This document shows, piece by piece, positions 23,517 to 24,761 of a DNA stretch of 24,761 bases. The DNA lies in the NCBI GenBank assembly GCA_002431395.1, contig DJEU01000034.1, positions 22,638 to 47,398 of the forward strand, given 5' to 3'. Under the pieces are notes generated by a model. That model was not told the origin of the DNA. It did no database searches and saw only the letters and a program-made list of their open reading frames with translations. Source of the stretch: Lachnoclostridium sp. UBA5890. Its GTDB lineage: Bacteria > Bacillota > Clostridia > Lachnospirales > Lachnospiraceae. The stretch's first letter is position 1, and the number at the start of each line of letters is the position of its first letter. The translations under genes and the position numbers were made by a program.

Positions 23517-23942
23517 CTATATTCGTTTCTTTTTTCTAATCCTATATGCTTTTTTTGAATTTGTTGGCAATCTAAATCCTAGTCTTTTAGCCTGTTCAAA
23601 TGCTAAACAGAAATTTATATCTATTAAATATTTCCATTGTTTATTCATGAACAAAGCTAACATACAAGCTTCATACCTTATTGTTGATATATCGTTGTCA
23701 TCTACTGCATAATGACCATATAATTGTCCCTCATAAAGTATATCATCCGGTTTTAACTTTTTAACTTGCCTATACTCCTGAAGTAGTTCTTCATCACGTT
23801 CTTTTCCAGTTGCTCCAGGTTCACGCCACCAACAATACTCCTTAGTTTCACACCCCCAGCCTCGCGTCCTTTCAATTTTTTCTATCGTTTCATTTACAGC
23901 CAGACAATTGTTCCCGTTTTTTAACACACAATCAATTCTCAT
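23517..23942 (-). CDS. Hypothetical protein
   Basis: 141 residues, not recognised. The ATG at 23942 has AAAGGAG 5 nt upstream. Visible segments are TRGWGCETKEYCWWREPGAT, an aromatic and Cys-containing stretch, and a strongly basic tail (KKAYRIRKKKRI) that could bind nucleic acid. The middle (YEGQLYGHYAVDDNDIS) is acidic and beta-prone. It converges with the 22945 gene, leaving 65 bp between the stops. No motif decides a function. Confidence 0.6.
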   Translation of the reverse strand: MRIDCVLKNGNNCLAVNETIEKIERTRGWGCETKEYCWWREPGATGKERDEELLQEYRQVKKLKPDDILYEGQLYGHYAVDDNDISTIRYEACMLALFMNKQWKYLIDINFCLAFEQAKRLGFRLPTNSKKAYRIRKKKRI

Positions 23943-23966
23943 AGTTTCTCCTTTAATTAATTGTAA

Positions 23967-24089
23967 CTAATCATTCCATATGCAGTCTAATTCATATTCC
24001 AGTTCTTCATCTGTAGTTGCATTTGAAAACATGCCAAACAATACATCATCAATATCAATCTTTTCTTCATCAAATTCTTCTTCATACAT
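23967..24089 (-). CDS. Very acidic 40-residue small protein
   Basis: The ORF reads MYEEEFDEEKIDIDDVLFGM then ends EYELDCIWND. Sixteen of 40 residues are Asp or Glu and one is Lys. The ribosome site AGGAGG, 8 nt before the ATG at 24089, is one of the best in the island, which argues for real translation. It lies between the HAD gene and the 23517-23942 gene with short gaps. Such composition suits a DNA-mimic or an antitoxin-like partner, but this is inference. Confidence 0.55.
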   Translation of the reverse strand: MYEEEFDEEKIDIDDVLFGMFSNATTDEELEYELDCIWND

Positions 24090-24125
24090 TTTCTTCACCT
24101 CCTTTGCAAAATTTTACCAAGCGAA

Positions 24126-24611
24126 TTATTTAAACAATTTCAAATAATCCATAAAAATAAGAGCCTCAACGGCTGGCGTTGAGGCTGCAAACTTTATATT
24201 TTCAATTCCATTAGTAAGTAATAAACGTTCCCATAATTTTCTGTAGTCATTGAAATCGAATGAACAATCATCCAAAACTATAAATTCCTCTATTTCCGGA
24301 TGATCATTTAAATATTTAACGATTCCGGCACCTCTGTCATGCTTACTATCAACTGTTTTTCCAGATATACACAATCCATACATTTCCAGTTTGGATACAA
24401 GATACTTATAATCCTCATCAGTTGGCTTCAATTCTTTCCAATCAGATGAAAGAACTATATCTCCTCCACCGTATTTGGTAATAGTCTTCGATAAAATTTC
24501 TACTCTTGCATCATCAATTCCGGTATATCCATCTGGAGAACGTTGACAAGTTGTCCTAGTGTTTAAAACACCATCTACATCCAAAAACACCACAAAACTC
24601 TTATGTTTCAC
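24126..24611 (-). CDS. HAD-superfamily phosphatase (Swiss-Army-Knife RNA repair-type HAD domain)
   Basis: 161 residues with the HAD nucleophile motif FLDVDGVLN (Asp11, Asp13), motif II in IVLSSDWKE and the acidic metal motif IVLDDCSFDF. The compact form with VLSSDW and GAGIVKYLNDHP resembles the HAD domain found in Swiss-Army-Knife RNA repair proteins, where it removes end phosphates; by itself it may act on small substrates. I use the GTG at 24611 because AAGGAG lies 8 nt upstream; the ATG in that leader is out of frame. No partner ligase or kinase is adjacent, although P-loop kinases occur in the same island. Confidence 0.8.
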   Translation of the reverse strand: MKHKSFVVFLDVDGVLNTRTTCQRSPDGYTGIDDARVEILSKTITKYGGGDIVLSSDWKELKPTDEDYKYLVSKLEMYGLCISGKTVDSKHDRGAGIVKYLNDHPEIEEFIVLDDCSFDFNDYRKLWERLLLTNGIENIKFAASTPAVEALIFMDYLKLFK

Positions 24612-24679
24612 TCAATCATCTCCTTATTTTTTTGATAATAATCTTACTCTGTATTCTAATTTTCAAAGGACACTATGAT

Positions 24680-24712
24680 GAAAAATAAAGATGAGCTACT
24701 ACCCATAAGGAT
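24680..24712 (-). terminator. Possible hairpin terminator of a gene to the right of the window
   Basis: On the minus strand GGGCTATTATCC and GGGTAGTAGCTC form an imperfect stem (9 of 12 pairs) with a TTAT loop, followed by the T-rich ATCTTTATTTTT. It lies upstream of the HAD gene and would end a transcript entering from the right. Confidence 0.35.
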
Positions 24713-24740
24713 AATAGCCCATCCAAAACATTAAATGTTA

Positions 24741-24761
24741 TGTTCTGGTCAAGCATTTTTG
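24741..24761. mobile_element. Probable end of a second IS3/IS481-like element at the window edge
   Basis: The last 21 bases are identical to 22590-22610, the terminus that follows the transposase remnant, and are in the same orientation. Similarity stops exactly at the TGT, as expected for an IS boundary, so another copy of the element probably begins here and continues past the window. Confidence 0.6.

Overview
The window looks like a chromosomal segment from a low-to-moderate GC Firmicute, most likely a gut Lachnospiraceae or near relative. The grounds are LL-diaminopimelate aminotransferase (DapL), a secreted DUF1002 protein, a KdgK-type PfkB kinase, teichoic-acid-type glycerophosphotransferases and strong GGAGG ribosome binding sites. 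The genus cannot be fixed from the sequence. All protein genes but one (22945-23451) lie on the minus strand, so the text below reads from high to low coordinates.

Left part, about 1-10 kb, core-like. A promoter at 9290-9318 drives a sugar kinase (9252-8155), dapL (8114-6903) and a secreted DUF1002 protein (6868-5951), ending at a clear terminator (5891-5938). A second promoter (5858-5887) drives three consecutive genes for cell-wall or capsular glycerol-phosphate polymer synthesis. Two are fusions of a GT-A glycosyltransferase to a CDP-glycerol glycerophosphotransferase domain, and one is a stand-alone transferase.

Boundary, 9.3-10.2 kb, no convincing gene. It is packed with repeats: 49-bp tandem repeats, two TTACGGT hairpins, five 53/54-bp units each holding a TCATGCC/GGCATGA palindrome, and a paired-stem structure.

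Right part, 10.2-24.7 kb, AT-rich accessory island. From the right it holds an IS3-like end at the window edge, a HAD phosphatase, a 40-aa acidic ORF and orphan genes. Next come an IS transposase remnant, small genes in decayed or duplicated families (one frameshifted, one 5'-truncated), and a 69-nt circularly permuted tRNA cloverleaf. A TerD-like protein gene follows, then two genes encoding a motif like the coiled-coil/C-gate segment of GyrA, separated by a gene-free stretch with three long hairpins. Last is a compact seven-gene cluster. Its first five genes overlap and encode three orphans, a P-loop kinase and a PPP-type phosphatase; after them come an internally deleted phosphatase and a second P-loop kinase with a zinc ribbon. 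The pairing of kinases with phosphatases, the HAD phosphatase and the tRNA mimic invite a nucleic-acid end-processing or defence/immunity hypothesis, but that is inference.

Strongest leads: the permuted tRNA-like structure (19581-19649), the GyrA-like motif proteins (15380-17377), the hairpin array (16211-16452) and the overlapping kinase/phosphatase operon (10198-15310).
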